From positions 1 to 50,459 of IMG/VR virus record IMGVR_UViG_3300021403_000016: a DNA stretch of 50,459 nt, one strand, 5' to 3'. Under the pieces are notes generated by a model, which searched no databases, was not told the origin of the DNA, and was given only the letters and a program-made list of their open reading frames with translations. The translations under genes and the position numbers were made by a program. Below, in pieces: positions 33,242-40,582 of the stretch; positions within the stretch are counted from its first letter, which is position 1; each line of letters starts with the position of its first letter. The stretch is from a virus.

Positions 33242-33420
33242 TGGCACCTGTCAAAAAGACCGGGAGCTTTAAGGGTAAGAGCAACGCGCTGGGCGAAGGC
33301 GGGCGCGCCGCGCAGCTCAAGGCGCGGGGCGTACCCGGTGGGGTGATCGGCAACCTGGCGCGCAAGGCACAGGCAGCGCCGGGGCAGAGGAACTACCACC
33401 GGGGCAGCAATCGAAAGTGA
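33241..33420 (+). CDS. Small basic Gly-rich protein, 59 aa
   Basis: ATG 33241 preceded by GGAGGAAGAGG. Basic and Gly-rich (KTGSFKGKSNALGEGGRAAQ, LKARGVPGGVIGNLARKAQA), ending NYHRGSNRK. Not recognised. It is the last clearly structural-operon-type gene before the membrane mini-proteins. Confidence 0.65.
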   Translation: MAPVKKTGSFKGKSNALGEGGRAAQLKARGVPGGVIGNLARKAQAAPGQRNYHRGSNRK

Positions 33421-33428
33421 GGCACGCG

Positions 33429-33590
33429 ATGATTATCGAAATCCTGTTCATCATGACGATGTTCCTGTGGTTCCTAAGCTCGCTGCCCTACCCGGCGCTG
33501 GCTCCGTACGCGCGGGTGCCCACCTATCTCGCGTTCGTCGCGGTGCTGCTCCTGGGGCTGTACCTGTTTGCCCCGGCGCTGCGCGGGTGA
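33429..33590 (+). CDS. Two-TM mini-protein, holin candidate, 53 aa
   Basis: ATG 33429. It has two hydrophobic segments, EILFIMTMFLWFLSSL (4-19) and YLAFVAVLLLGLYLFAPAL (33-51), separated by a Pro/Arg turn (PYARVP). Small two-helix proteins with such a turn are typical of class II-like holins. With the one-TM protein at 3614 this gives two holin candidates. No strong ribosome site is seen; the stop overlaps the next GTG (GTGA). Confidence 0.5.
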   Translation: MIIEILFIMTMFLWFLSSLPYPALAPYARVPTYLAFVAVLLLGLYLFAPALRG

Positions 33591-33781
33591 TCACTCGCGA
33601 AAATGTGAACGCCTTGCCCGACGACGGCTCCGAGGGTGAGGACATCGCCGATAGGTTGCGCGAGTTTGAGCTTGATCCGAGGAACTTTACTCGCGCCATG
33701 CGCGAGGCGAACCGATTGACCCTGCGTTCTAGCGGGTTAAATTCACGACGCCGATTGACTCGACTGGGCCTACGAGGCTAA
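33587..33781 (+). CDS. Hypothetical basic protein, 64 aa
   Basis: GTG start overlapping the TGA of the two-TM gene. Acidic N-terminal half (DDGSEGEDIADRLREFELD) and Arg-rich C-terminal half (RNFTRAMREANRLTLRSS, NSRRRLTRLGLRG). It may be a DNA- or RNA-binding small protein. The coding call rests on coupling and codon use only. Confidence 0.45.
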   Translation: MITRENVNALPDDGSEGEDIADRLREFELDPRNFTRAMREANRLTLRSSGLNSRRRLTRLGLRG

Positions 33782-33784
33782 TAC
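33755..33784 (+). promoter_or_regulatory. Putative promoter before the repressor segment
   Basis: TTGACT (33755-33760), an 18-nt spacer and TAATAC (33779-33784). It would read into the 47-aa ORF and possibly on to the XRE repressor. Confidence 0.5.
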
Positions 33785-33814
33785 TATAAGGAGTCAAGGC
33801 ATCGGGAGGTTCGC

Positions 33815-33958
33815 GTGGAGGTGTCGCCCCTGGCACTCCACTGTATCAATGTCACATCACCGCAGAACCTTGTTTCGCGGCATCGCCACCGGTTACCGGT
33901 GTGGGTGCGTATCTTAGTTGAGATCACCCTCATAGCCATCGTCGTTGCGTTGATCTGA
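33815..33958 (+). CDS. Small single-TM protein, 47 aa
   Basis: GTG start with GGGAGG eight bases upstream; stop TGA 33956-33958. The C-terminal 19 residues are a membrane helix (WVRILVEITLIAIVVALI) after a polar, His/Arg-containing N-terminus. It lies between a promoter-like sequence and the repressor gene. A lysogeny-expressed membrane peptide, for example for superinfection exclusion, is possible; this is inferred from position only. Confidence 0.45.
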   Translation: MEVSPLALHCINVTSPQNLVSRHRHRLPVWVRILVEITLIAIVVALI

Positions 33959-33962
33959 TGGT

Positions 33963-33976
33963 CACTACCGGTAGTG
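33963..33976. repeat. Dispersed palindrome, copy 14, at the repressor promoter (CACTAC-CG-GTAGTG)
   Basis: Perfect copy 46 bp upstream of the XRE gene start and covering the -35 position relative to TATAAT at 33994-33999 (17-nt spacing). Best-placed copy for an operator role. Confidence 0.95.
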
Positions 33977-33993
33977 GATTAGTTGAGTAATAA

Positions 33994-33999
33994 TATAAT
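33994..33999 (+). promoter_or_regulatory. -10 box of the XRE repressor gene
   Basis: TATAAT, 24 bp upstream of the GTG start. The matching -35 position falls on the palindrome copy 33963-33976 and is not a consensus TTGACA, which suggests control by a bound protein. Confidence 0.5.
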
Positions 34000-34022
34000 C
34001 GCGTAAACAGGGGAGGTGAACT

Positions 34023-34424
34023 GTGCCGCAGCGTCGGAAGACGGTGATGCGTGATGGCGCGCACCCGGTTGATATAGCGGTTGGAAACCGCATACGGGTA
34101 CAACGCATGATGAAGGGATGGAGCCAGGAGCGGCTTGCCGACTTCCTCGGACTGACATTCCAGCAGGTGCAGAAATACGAGCGCGGCATGAACCGTGTCA
34201 GCGCCTCGCGGCTCTACGAAATTTCACAAGCTTTCGACGTTCCGATACCCTGGTTCTTCGAGGGTGTCGTCACTAACCCATCCGACTTTGTGGACTGGAC
34301 GCAGGACGCCGCCGTCATGGAGATGGTGCGCCTCTTGACCACGTTTACTTCGGAGCAGCGGGCACGTCTGGTGTCCCTGCTGCGGAGCTTTGAGCCTGAT
34401 CCTGAGTGCGGCGCTGCGACTTGA
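34023..34424 (+). CDS. XRE-family repressor-like regulator, 133 aa
   Basis: GTG start with GGGAGG six to seven bases upstream. Residues about 22-83 are a classic Cro/cI-type helix-turn-helix (VGNRIRVQRMMKGWSQERLA, LGLTFQQVQKYERGMNRVSA, LYEISQAFDVPIPWFFEG), of a type common in alphaproteobacterial genomes and prophages. The C-terminal 50 residues are a short helical tail. It is the likeliest lysogeny repressor, transcribed toward the int-xis operon. Its 3' end overlaps the opposite gene 34345-34755 by 80 bp. A perfect palindrome copy overlaps its promoter. Confidence 0.85.
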   Translation: MPQRRKTVMRDGAHPVDIAVGNRIRVQRMMKGWSQERLADFLGLTFQQVQKYERGMNRVSASRLYEISQAFDVPIPWFFEGVVTNPSDFVDWTQDAAVMEMVRLLTTFTSEQRARLVSLLRSFEPDPECGAAT

Positions 34425-34755
34425 CGGCGTGAAACTCTCGGTAGTGCGCCGCCGGGTCGAGCGTCCGACGCCCGCAAGCGCGGCACAGCACGCCCTCGGG
34501 CTCCGCCGGCTTGAGCCACCGGGCCGGGTAGTTGCCCGTCCTGTAGCGGGTGCCGCTGCCGTTGTGGTTACCAAACGGCGCGCCTGAGGGTCCGTTGAAC
34601 GAGACCCGCATCGCGACCGCCTTGTTGAGGACCGAGGCAATCGAGCGGTCGAGCAGCCTCGCGGTCTCGCGTAGGCTGAAACCGCGCTCCTCGGCGTACC
34701 AGCGGAAGGTCTTCTCCTCCGCTGGCGTCCACCGACGCTGCGGGCCGCGCGGCAT
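34345..34755 (-). CDS. HTH and zinc-motif DNA-binding protein, 136 aa
   Basis: Its start directly abuts the excisionase stop. The N-terminal 50 residues look like a Myb/SANT or homeodomain-like helix-turn-helix (RWTPAEEKTFRWYAEERGFS, ETARLLDRSIASVLNKAVAM). A middle segment (GAPFGNHNGSGTRYRTGNYP) and a zinc-finger-like CRACG...HYREFH follow, then a disordered tail. The combination suggests a sequence-specific DNA-binding role in the lysogeny module. The end lies antisense to the repressor gene. Confidence 0.65.
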   Translation of the reverse strand: MPRGPQRRWTPAEEKTFRWYAEERGFSLRETARLLDRSIASVLNKAVAMRVSFNGPSGAPFGNHNGSGTRYRTGNYPARWLKPAEPEGVLCRACGRRTLDPAAHYREFHAVKSQRRTQDQAQSSAAGTPDVPAAPK

Positions 34756-34935
34756 TTACGCCGCGAGGCGTTGGATGTAATCGTCAGGCGACGTGGTGAT
34801 CAGCCGCCGCTTACCCGACTTGACCGAGGTGATGACGTGCCGGTTCAGCAGCACGTAGACGTAGCTCTTGGAGAGGCTGGTGATGTGCGCCCAGTCGCGA
34901 ACGGTCCAGGCGCGGATCGGGGGATCGGTTGCCAT
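34756..34935 (-). CDS. xis: Excisionase/AlpA-like small HTH protein, 59 aa
   Basis: ATG 34935 with GAGGG upstream is preferred to an in-frame ATG 30 bases earlier. A short MerR/AlpA-like helix-turn-helix (WTVRDWAHITSLSKSYVYVL, NRHVITSVKSGKRRLIT) occupies nearly the whole protein, the normal build of phage excisionases. It is located immediately downstream of the integrase on the same strand, separated by a 9-bp inverted repeat. Expected role: directionality factor for prophage excision. Confidence 0.7.
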   Translation of the reverse strand: MATDPPIRAWTVRDWAHITSLSKSYVYVLLNRHVITSVKSGKRRLITTSPDDYIQRLAA

Positions 34936-34952
34936 AGTATGACCCTCGTAAG
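34936..34952. promoter_or_regulatory. 17-bp dyad, partial copy AGTATGA-CCC-TCGTAAG
   Basis: One perfect arm and a weaker second arm, directly abutting the excisionase ATG and covering its ribosome site region. Confidence 0.45.
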
Positions 34953-34981
34953 TATGGGTGCGCATTCAACGACACCCATAC
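34952..34981. repeat. Inverted repeat GTATGGGTG-N12-CACCCATAC
   Basis: Perfect 9-bp arms between integrase and excisionase. No T run follows, so it is not an obvious terminator; it may be an RNA hairpin, an integrase arm site or part of attP. Confidence 0.55.
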
Positions 34982-34995
34982 CCCGAGGTCAACCT

Positions 34996-36195
34996 CTATC
35001 GACTACAGTAGTCGTCCCAGGCTTGCATCAGCTTGCGGCGCTCGTCGAGGATATCGCCCATGATGTACGCGGCCTCGGCCCCGACGTGTATCTTGTGAGC
35101 CATCGCGGTCTCGACGGTATCGCGATCGAAGACCCCCTTCATCTTGTCCCGCACCCAGGAGCGGAATGCTCCGCGCTGCCCGTGGATCGTCAGCGTGCGG
35201 TCGCCGCTCACCTCTTTCATGATGTCGAGCTGCGCATTGGTGTGCACCCGGTCTGCGGTGTCGCCGGGGAATACGTAGTCGTTGCGCCGCGTCTCCGCCA
35301 TCAGCTCGACAAGCGCAAAGGCCCGGTCGCTCAGCGGTATGCGGAACTCCCTTTTCGACTTCATCCTTTCCGCCGGGATCGTCCACACCCGCCCAGTCAT
35401 GTCGATCTCGCTCCACGTCGCGTCGCGCGTCATCTCCCTGCGGGCGGCAGTGAGGATGGTGAACTCGGTAGCCCGGTAGTAGTTGCCGTCACAGGCGCGC
35501 AGCCGCGCCATGAATGCGGGCATGGCCTCAACGTCGAGCCCCTTCTGATGCTTAACACTGTGCAGCGTCTTAATGCTCGGAAGCACGTTGTCGAGAGCGT
35601 CCTTCCACTGCGCCGGGTCGTCGGTGCGGTAACCCAGGTAGACGGCGTAGCGGAACGCCCTCGATAGCAGCTTCTGCACGATGTCCGCTGTGGGTGGCAT
35701 CGTCGTCCAAATTGGCCGCAAGACCTGGAGGACGTGCTCGCGCGTGATTGCGTTGACCCGCTTAGCACCGATCGTCGGGTAGACGTAAATCTCGAACTGG
35801 CTTGTTGACGCCCTCTGGTGTCGCCCTTTGAGGCGTTCCGCCAGGAAGGCTTTCGCACACGCCTCGAAGCTGGGCGCGGTCGGGCGCTCCTGCTCGCGGG
35901 CCTGTACCTGCTCTGCTTGTACGGCACGTCTATCGACGAGCGGATCGACCCGATCGACCTTGACCTGGTACAGTAGCTCGCTTGCGCGTCTGCGCGCCTG
36001 GGCTAGCGTGACGAGCTTAGCCGACCCGAGACCCATGTGGCGCGGCTTCCTGCCGCCACGCGGCGTGTAGCGAAATATCCATGAGCGCGCATTTGGACGT
36101 ACGTGTAGGTAGAGACCGCCGCCATCGCAGTAGACGCCGGTCGTTAAGGTCTCGACCTGGCGGACGGTAAGAGGTTTGGCTGCTGCTTTAGGCAC
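34996..36195 (-). CDS. int: Tyrosine integrase, P4-type, 399 aa
   Basis: Site-specific recombinase for prophage integration. The N-terminus has the DUF4102-type arm-binding pattern (DGGGLYLHVRPNARSWIFRY, GLGSAKLVTLAQAR). The catalytic domain shows Arg252 (LTAARREM), His338/Arg341 (IHGQRGAF), His367 (AMAHK) and Tyr377 (AAYIMGD). GTG 36195, with GGAG upstream and a typical VPKAAAKPLT start, is preferred; an ATG at 36285 is open but lies at the presumed transcription start. It is followed by xis. No tRNA fragment is seen nearby, so attP could not be placed. Confidence 0.95.
   Translation of the reverse strand: MPKAAAKPLTVRQVETLTTGVYCDGGGLYLHVRPNARSWIFRYTPRGGRKPRHMGLGSAKLVTLAQARRRASELLYQVKVDRVDPLVDRRAVQAEQVQAREQERPTAPSFEACAKAFLAERLKGRHQRASTSQFEIYVYPTIGAKRVNAITREHVLQVLRPIWTTMPPTADIVQKLLSRAFRYAVYLGYRTDDPAQWKDALDNVLPSIKTLHSVKHQKGLDVEAMPAFMARLRACDGNYYRATEFTILTAARREMTRDATWSEIDMTGRVWTIPAERMKSKREFRIPLSDRAFALVELMAETRRNDYVFPGDTADRVHTNAQLDIMKEVSGDRTLTIHGQRGAFRSWVRDKMKGVFDRDTVETAMAHKIHVGAEAAYIMGDILDERRKLMQAWDDYCSR
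35001..35013. repeat. Dispersed palindrome, degenerate copy 15 (GACTAC-A-GTAGTC)
   Basis: A perfect palindrome but with the outermost base pair changed. Covers the last codons of the integrase gene. Confidence 0.5.
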
Positions 36196-36292
36196 GAGTG
36201 AAACTCCACTGGCTAGGGGTAAACCCGTAAGCGATATGCTACGAGTGTCCCTACTATAAACCAGTGGACAGTGGTGGTCAACCATGATTTAT

Positions 36293-36309
36293 AGTATGAC
36301 GTTAGTACC
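36293..36309. promoter_or_regulatory. 17-bp dyad, partial copy AGTATGA-CGT-TAGTACC
   Basis: One perfect arm; overlaps the -10 box and expected start site of the integrase promoter. Confidence 0.4.
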
Positions 36310-36330
36310 CAATAAAGTGTGTTGTTTCAA
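36302..36330 (-). promoter_or_regulatory. Integrase promoter
   Basis: On the minus strand TTGAAA (36325-36330), a 17-nt spacer and TACTAA (36302-36307). AT-rich intergenic region 36286-36419, also containing the palindrome CAACGCGTTG. Confidence 0.5.
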
Positions 36331-36419
36331 CGCGTTGTTGGGTCAATGATAGACAGTCATATTATGATACTTACATTCCTGCCAACTATCCCTCTATGTA
36401 ACTTACTCAACAACTTAGG

Positions 36420-39359
36420 TCACGGGACTTGAGGCAACCCACTAACCGGACTACGAGGCCGCAAGGGCACTATCTTCTTGGCAGGTGAGGCACTACCGGT
36501 AGTGGCGACGAACTCAGGGTGCGCGTCGAGAAGGTGTGCCAGCTCAGGTCTCGTGATAGAAAACTGGACGAAGTGAACCCGAGGCGTGTAGTAGGCCGTG
36601 CCCCTACCAAGGGGTCCGCGATTTAGTTCCGCGCCCCACTCCTCGACCATCTGATCGAGCAGCTTGCTCTCGGGCTTTCCCTTTCTTGCACACCACAGGT
36701 GGAAGAACTCGCGGTCGATCCTGATCTCCCCGTCGGTAGCTGCGATGTGGAAGGCTGGCGTCTTCTGCCCAAACACTGCTGGGTATTTCGCCCGAGGTTC
36801 TTGTGAGATCAGGCGTTGGGGTCCGCCTCTTGAAAATCTCGCAGTGACCACGTAGGCGTCCATATGGTCTCTACAGAAATCATCGAGAGTTTTCGCAAGC
36901 GCATCTACTTTGTTTTTAGGCTCGAAATACTCGCGGCCTGTACGCGCCCGCAGAATAGCGGCACAGAGAACTTTGGTGATCGCCTTGGCGTCGAGATTAA
37001 TCAGTCCGAGATGCGTCGCCAGGACCGCGCCGACGATCACGCACGCAGAGGTCGCGGCGTAAAATCGCTCCTCGGCTTCATGCGGTGCCGTGAGGTCGAT
37101 CACTGTTTGCTTGGCCTTGGCGAGCATCCCCTCGATCCGTTGCGCATTCTGCGCGATGTAGCTCGCGTAGACCCGGCCAGCGTGCCCGAAATTCCCCTGC
37201 AGCTTCGCGACGATAATCGACGCCGACGCGTTGACCGGCATCTTGCGTTCGATCTCGATCTCCAGCACCCGTACGAGCGTCGCGCTCTTGTGCCCGTCCT
37301 GGGCCGCGACGAGTTCCGCGACGGAGTTGTTTGTCGCCAGCGGGAAGATCGTCGCCCAGTCCCCCGCCGGGCGCACCTTCACGTCCGCCGTCAGCCGCCC
37401 CTTGTCGCGTCCTTGCGTGAGCTTGTGCAACGTCGTGACCAACTGCGCCTGCTGGTCCTTGGTCGCGATCTTCGCCTCGTCCCAGTACACCGGAAGCGAT
37501 CGGATTTGGCCCAGCATCAGACCTTGGAAAGCGGATGTATCGTCGAGCTGGATCGTCGTCGATTTCGGATGACCCCACACCGCCGCGCCGACTTTGAAAG
37601 CCGACGACTTGCCGATGCCGCTTGGCCCAACAAAGGCGAGGCAGCCGCCGTCTTCGCCGGCGAGGGTCATCAGCGGCGCGCCGAACGACGCAGCGATGGC
37701 GGTGTGCAGCTCGGGCACATCGGCTGCGACAAACTTAGCCGCGCGCTTCCAGTCGGCAAGATCGCCATCGGGCGTATATCGCGACACGAGTTGCTGGTCT
37801 GAGCCAGGGGCTGGGGTCTCACTGCCGTCCGCTCCGTAGAAGGTGCCCGCGACAGCGAAGCCGGTATAAGTACTGCCGTCCATCGCCCAGCCGAAGCTCG
37901 GCAAGGGCTTGTTGCGTATCTGACAGGCTGCCAGGAGCTGGTCGATCCAAGCCATGATGAGGTCCATGAAGGGTTTGAAATTATAGAAGTGTAAGTCGAC
38001 GCCCTTTAGTGAAAACAGTTCGCGCCCGCTGCGCTGGTTCATCTCGTCGTGGAACACCGGTACGACGATCGGGACGCGATCGGACCGTGTGAAGGTGAAG
38101 GTGAGCCGGCGGCGGTTATCAACCTGTTCGAGGATCGGGTTTCCCACGTCGCCCTGCACGATGCGCGACCACTTGTTCTCATCCACCTGGTGCTCCAGCC
38201 AGCCCCCCTGCCGCCGGTAGCCGGGCGGCAAGTCGTTGGGGTTCACCTGGTTCGCGACCAAGCCAAGCTGGAATGGCGAGGTGATCTTGCCGTTGTGCGG
38301 GCACGCGGCGCAGACGCCGGGGCGCTCAGCGTCGAAGGTCGCGCACAGCGGCGCGCCGAATGATTTCTTGGCGTGCTCCGCCGCGACGAGATCGACCTCG
38401 GCGTCGGTCTTCGCCTGATCGTAGGTCGGGTGCAGGTGCCCGACATCGTGGCTCCAGGTGCGCGCGTCCTCGCAGAAGAAGGCGAGCGTCAGCAGGGCGC
38501 GCCAGAGCTGCCGCCCGTCGTGCTCGCCGTGCTCCTGGAGCGACTGCTGGACCTGGGCGCAGTTGTTCGCGATGAGGGCGAAGTCGCGTGGCCTGGCGCT
38601 CATCCCTGCCCGCGCGTTCGCCGCCATCGAGGTGGGCTTCTGAAACGCCGCGCTCGGCTTTGGCGCACTACGGTAGTGGGTCTGGGCTTGCAGCGTCGGC
38701 AAGAGGTCGGTGTAGTCGCCGCCGTCGATCAGCGAGAAGCACGGTGCCGGGTTGGCCCGGTCCTTGTAGTTGAAGGTTGCGACCGGGCGCAGGATGCGCG
38801 CGGCGTCCGCGACGACACCGATGTCGCCCTTAGCCCCGTGCGCGACCAGCGCCGCCTTGAGCGCCTCGGCATAGGGCTGCCACTGCGCCACGGGGAGCGC
38901 GTCGGTGAAGGTCCAGTAGAGGTGCACGCCGTAGCCCGACTTGACCCACACGTTGGGCAGCGGGATGCCGGTCGCCCGGCTGAAGTCCTTCGTCCAGTGC
39001 ACCACCTCGTTGATGTCGGCGAAGACCTTGCTCGGGTCCTTGCCGTCGCCGGCGCGCTTGATATCCGCGTCGAACCAGAACGATTTCAGCGCCTCGGCGT
39101 TTGCCTGGGTGCGCTCGCCACGATAAAATTGCCGCTGGCTTTTGGCGTTGGTGTGCAGCGTCGCTGTCTTGTAACTGGCGACGGCGTACCATACGTCCAT
39201 GCTGGCGATGTCGGATGCCCAGCGCGCAAAGGTTGCCGCGTCGGCAACATTGTTTCGAGGGAAGAACCGGTGACCGAGACCTTTGTCACCCTTGAACGCG
39301 ACAGCGAGGAAATTCCCCGGCGCGACCATACGATCTAGAAACTGCTCTAGGCTCATCAT
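36420..39359 (-). CDS. Primase-helicase with AEP and P-loop domains, 979 aa
   Basis: The N-terminal part (about 1-220) is an archaeo-eukaryotic primase-like domain: FWFDAD with Asp97/Asp99, and SGYGVHLYW with His146. A Cys/His cluster follows (Cys339, Cys350, Cys353 in CAACPHNG). The C-terminal half is a DUF927-like superfamily III type ATPase with Walker A GPSGIGKSS (578-586) and Walker B VYWDEAK (624-630). It probably primes and unwinds at the phage origin. It is the last gene of the leftward replication operon; GAGG precedes ATG 39359. Palindrome copies at 36491 (TTGS) and 38666 (HYRS) lie in linkers. Confidence 0.88.
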   Translation of the reverse strand: MMSLEQFLDRMVAPGNFLAVAFKGDKGLGHRFFPRNNVADAATFARWASDIASMDVWYAVASYKTATLHTNAKSQRQFYRGERTQANAEALKSFWFDADIKRAGDGKDPSKVFADINEVVHWTKDFSRATGIPLPNVWVKSGYGVHLYWTFTDALPVAQWQPYAEALKAALVAHGAKGDIGVVADAARILRPVATFNYKDRANPAPCFSLIDGGDYTDLLPTLQAQTHYRSAPKPSAAFQKPTSMAANARAGMSARPRDFALIANNCAQVQQSLQEHGEHDGRQLWRALLTLAFFCEDARTWSHDVGHLHPTYDQAKTDAEVDLVAAEHAKKSFGAPLCATFDAERPGVCAACPHNGKITSPFQLGLVANQVNPNDLPPGYRRQGGWLEHQVDENKWSRIVQGDVGNPILEQVDNRRRLTFTFTRSDRVPIVVPVFHDEMNQRSGRELFSLKGVDLHFYNFKPFMDLIMAWIDQLLAACQIRNKPLPSFGWAMDGSTYTGFAVAGTFYGADGSETPAPGSDQQLVSRYTPDGDLADWKRAAKFVAADVPELHTAIAASFGAPLMTLAGEDGGCLAFVGPSGIGKSSAFKVGAAVWGHPKSTTIQLDDTSAFQGLMLGQIRSLPVYWDEAKIATKDQQAQLVTTLHKLTQGRDKGRLTADVKVRPAGDWATIFPLATNNSVAELVAAQDGHKSATLVRVLEIEIERKMPVNASASIIVAKLQGNFGHAGRVYASYIAQNAQRIEGMLAKAKQTVIDLTAPHEAEERFYAATSACVIVGAVLATHLGLINLDAKAITKVLCAAILRARTGREYFEPKNKVDALAKTLDDFCRDHMDAYVVTARFSRGGPQRLISQEPRAKYPAVFGQKTPAFHIAATDGEIRIDREFFHLWCARKGKPESKLLDQMVEEWGAELNRGPLGRGTAYYTPRVHFVQFSITRPELAHLLDAHPEFVATTGSASPAKKIVPLRPRSPVSGLPQVP
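36491..36504. repeat. Dispersed palindrome, copy 16 (CACTAC-CG-GTAGTG)
   Basis: Perfect. In the C-terminal tail of the primase-helicase gene, read as Thr-Thr-Gly-Ser. Confidence 0.95.
38666..38678. repeat. Dispersed palindrome, copy 17 (CACTAC-G-GTAGTG)
   Basis: Perfect half-sites. In the linker after the primase domain, read as His-Tyr-Arg-Ser. Confidence 0.95.
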
Positions 39360-39378
39360 TCGGGCCTCGGCAGATACG

Positions 39379-39415
39379 AAGGGCGAGCGGCGGCAACCGC
39401 TCGCCCTTTAATTTT
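39379..39415 (+). terminator. Strong hairpin with T run on the plus strand
   Basis: Perfect 12-bp stem AAGGGCGAGCGG / CCGCTCGCCCTT with a 6-nt loop, followed by TTTAATTTT on the plus strand. All genes here are leftward, so it would stop antisense transcription; for the sense message it is an RNA stem between two replication genes. Confidence 0.7.
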
Positions 39416-39418
39416 GAA

Positions 39419-40537
39419 CTAGCCGGCGGCGTCTTGAAGCAGATCGTCGATCGCTTCCTCAAGATCGGGCGGCGCGGCGGCGGGCGTCTGGGTCGCGGAG
39501 GCGACCCGGCGCTGGCGGGTTGCAGCGGGTTTTGCTGCGGCTGGCGCTGCTTGCGGCGCAGTTCCGGCGGGCCGGGTTGCGGCGGCGAAGGGGTTCTTCA
39601 CTACCGTAGTGGCTGCCTCGGGCTCGGGCGGCGGCTCCGGCTCCGGTTCCGGCGCGGGCTCCGGCGGCGGGGGTTCCTGGATCGGCGGGGGCTCCGCTGC
39701 CGGCGTCGACGCGGCGCGTCGCAGGGGCGTGACCGTCGCGCTCTGCATCGCGGCGGGTGGCTTGCCGGCGATCTCACCGGCCGCCCCCGCTGCGGGAGCC
39801 GACTCGATAGGTCCCGCGTCGAACAGCATGCGCTCGATGAGCGGGTTCTGCATGACGTCGACCACCTGCTGCGCCTGATCGTCGTTGAGAAATCCCAGCG
39901 CCTCGAAGACGATCTTTGGGTACGCCACGTCGTAGTCGAAGCTGAGCTTGGTGCCGACCCACGGCACGTCGGCTCCCTTGCGGGTGAGGAAGTCGGCGTA
40001 GTTCGCCAGGTTGGGCAGGCTCGTCGGCGGGATGCGCAGCAGCATCGGACCGCCGAGGCTCTCGTTCTCGATGTCGAGCAACGGCACGATGGCGATGCGC
40101 CGGCTGTCCTGGCAAGACTTGGCCCGCTTGCCGGCCTCGGTGATCCGCGAGCCCCACTGGTTGTGCGGGCAGGTGCCGCAGGTGGCGTTCTGCTTTTTCG
40201 GCGCGGCGGCGTCGGGGGCAACGCCGTCGAGCGAGAAGCAGTCTGGCGCGCTGTCGTCGCCCTCGGTGTAGGATTTGGCGTAGTAGATTTTCGAGACCGA
40301 CGGCGCGACCCCGACGATCACCACCTCAAGCTCGGGGATCGGGCGGTTCTGGCCGTCCCGCAGCAAGGTCTCCTCCCCTCGATGCTTTAAGCGCCAGCTC
40401 CTCCCCTTGTAGCCGACGACCGCGAAGCTCGCCTGGACGCCAGCGCGGGCGGCGTCGAGCATGCCTGATCGTTGGCGGTTGGCGAAGGCGGCGGGGATGT
40501 TTCCGCTAGCGTCGAAGGGGACGAGATTGCCTTGCAT
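39419..40537 (-). CDS. Cys-cluster replication protein, 372 aa
   Basis: The first 240 residues are globular with CGTCPHNQWGS and a later KSCQD, a Cys/His cluster pattern found in phage replication-region proteins that lie next to DUF927/primase genes. The last 130 residues are Pro/Glu/Ala-rich and end in an acidic tip (PPDLEEAIDDLLQDAAG), as in single-strand DNA-binding proteins that recruit partners through an acidic tail. An ssDNA-binding role is therefore plausible but inferred. A palindrome copy (39599) encodes TTVV in the linker. The 17-bp dyad is just upstream. Confidence 0.65.
   Translation of the reverse strand: MQGNLVPFDASGNIPAAFANRQRSGMLDAARAGVQASFAVVGYKGRSWRLKHRGEETLLRDGQNRPIPELEVVIVGVAPSVSKIYYAKSYTEGDDSAPDCFSLDGVAPDAAAPKKQNATCGTCPHNQWGSRITEAGKRAKSCQDSRRIAIVPLLDIENESLGGPMLLRIPPTSLPNLANYADFLTRKGADVPWVGTKLSFDYDVAYPKIVFEALGFLNDDQAQQVVDVMQNPLIERMLFDAGPIESAPAAGAAGEIAGKPPAAMQSATVTPLRRAASTPAAEPPPIQEPPPPEPAPEPEPEPPPEPEAATTVVKNPFAAATRPAGTAPQAAPAAAKPAATRQRRVASATQTPAAAPPDLEEAIDDLLQDAAG
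39599..39611. repeat. Dispersed palindrome, copy 18 (CACTAC-C-GTAGTG)
   Basis: Perfect half-sites. Inside the Cys-cluster gene, read as Thr-Thr-Val-Val in the Pro/Glu linker. Confidence 0.95.
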
Positions 40538-40558
40538 GGGGGAGGTCCTATCGTTTGG

Positions 40559-40575
40559 GATACGAACCTCATATT
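40559..40575. promoter_or_regulatory. 17-bp dyad, variant GATACGA-ACC-TCATATT
   Basis: Twelve of 17 positions match the perfect copy. It covers the expected start site after a minus-strand TATAAT (40573-40578), upstream of the Cys-cluster gene. Confidence 0.45.
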
Positions 40576-40582
40576 ATAGCTC

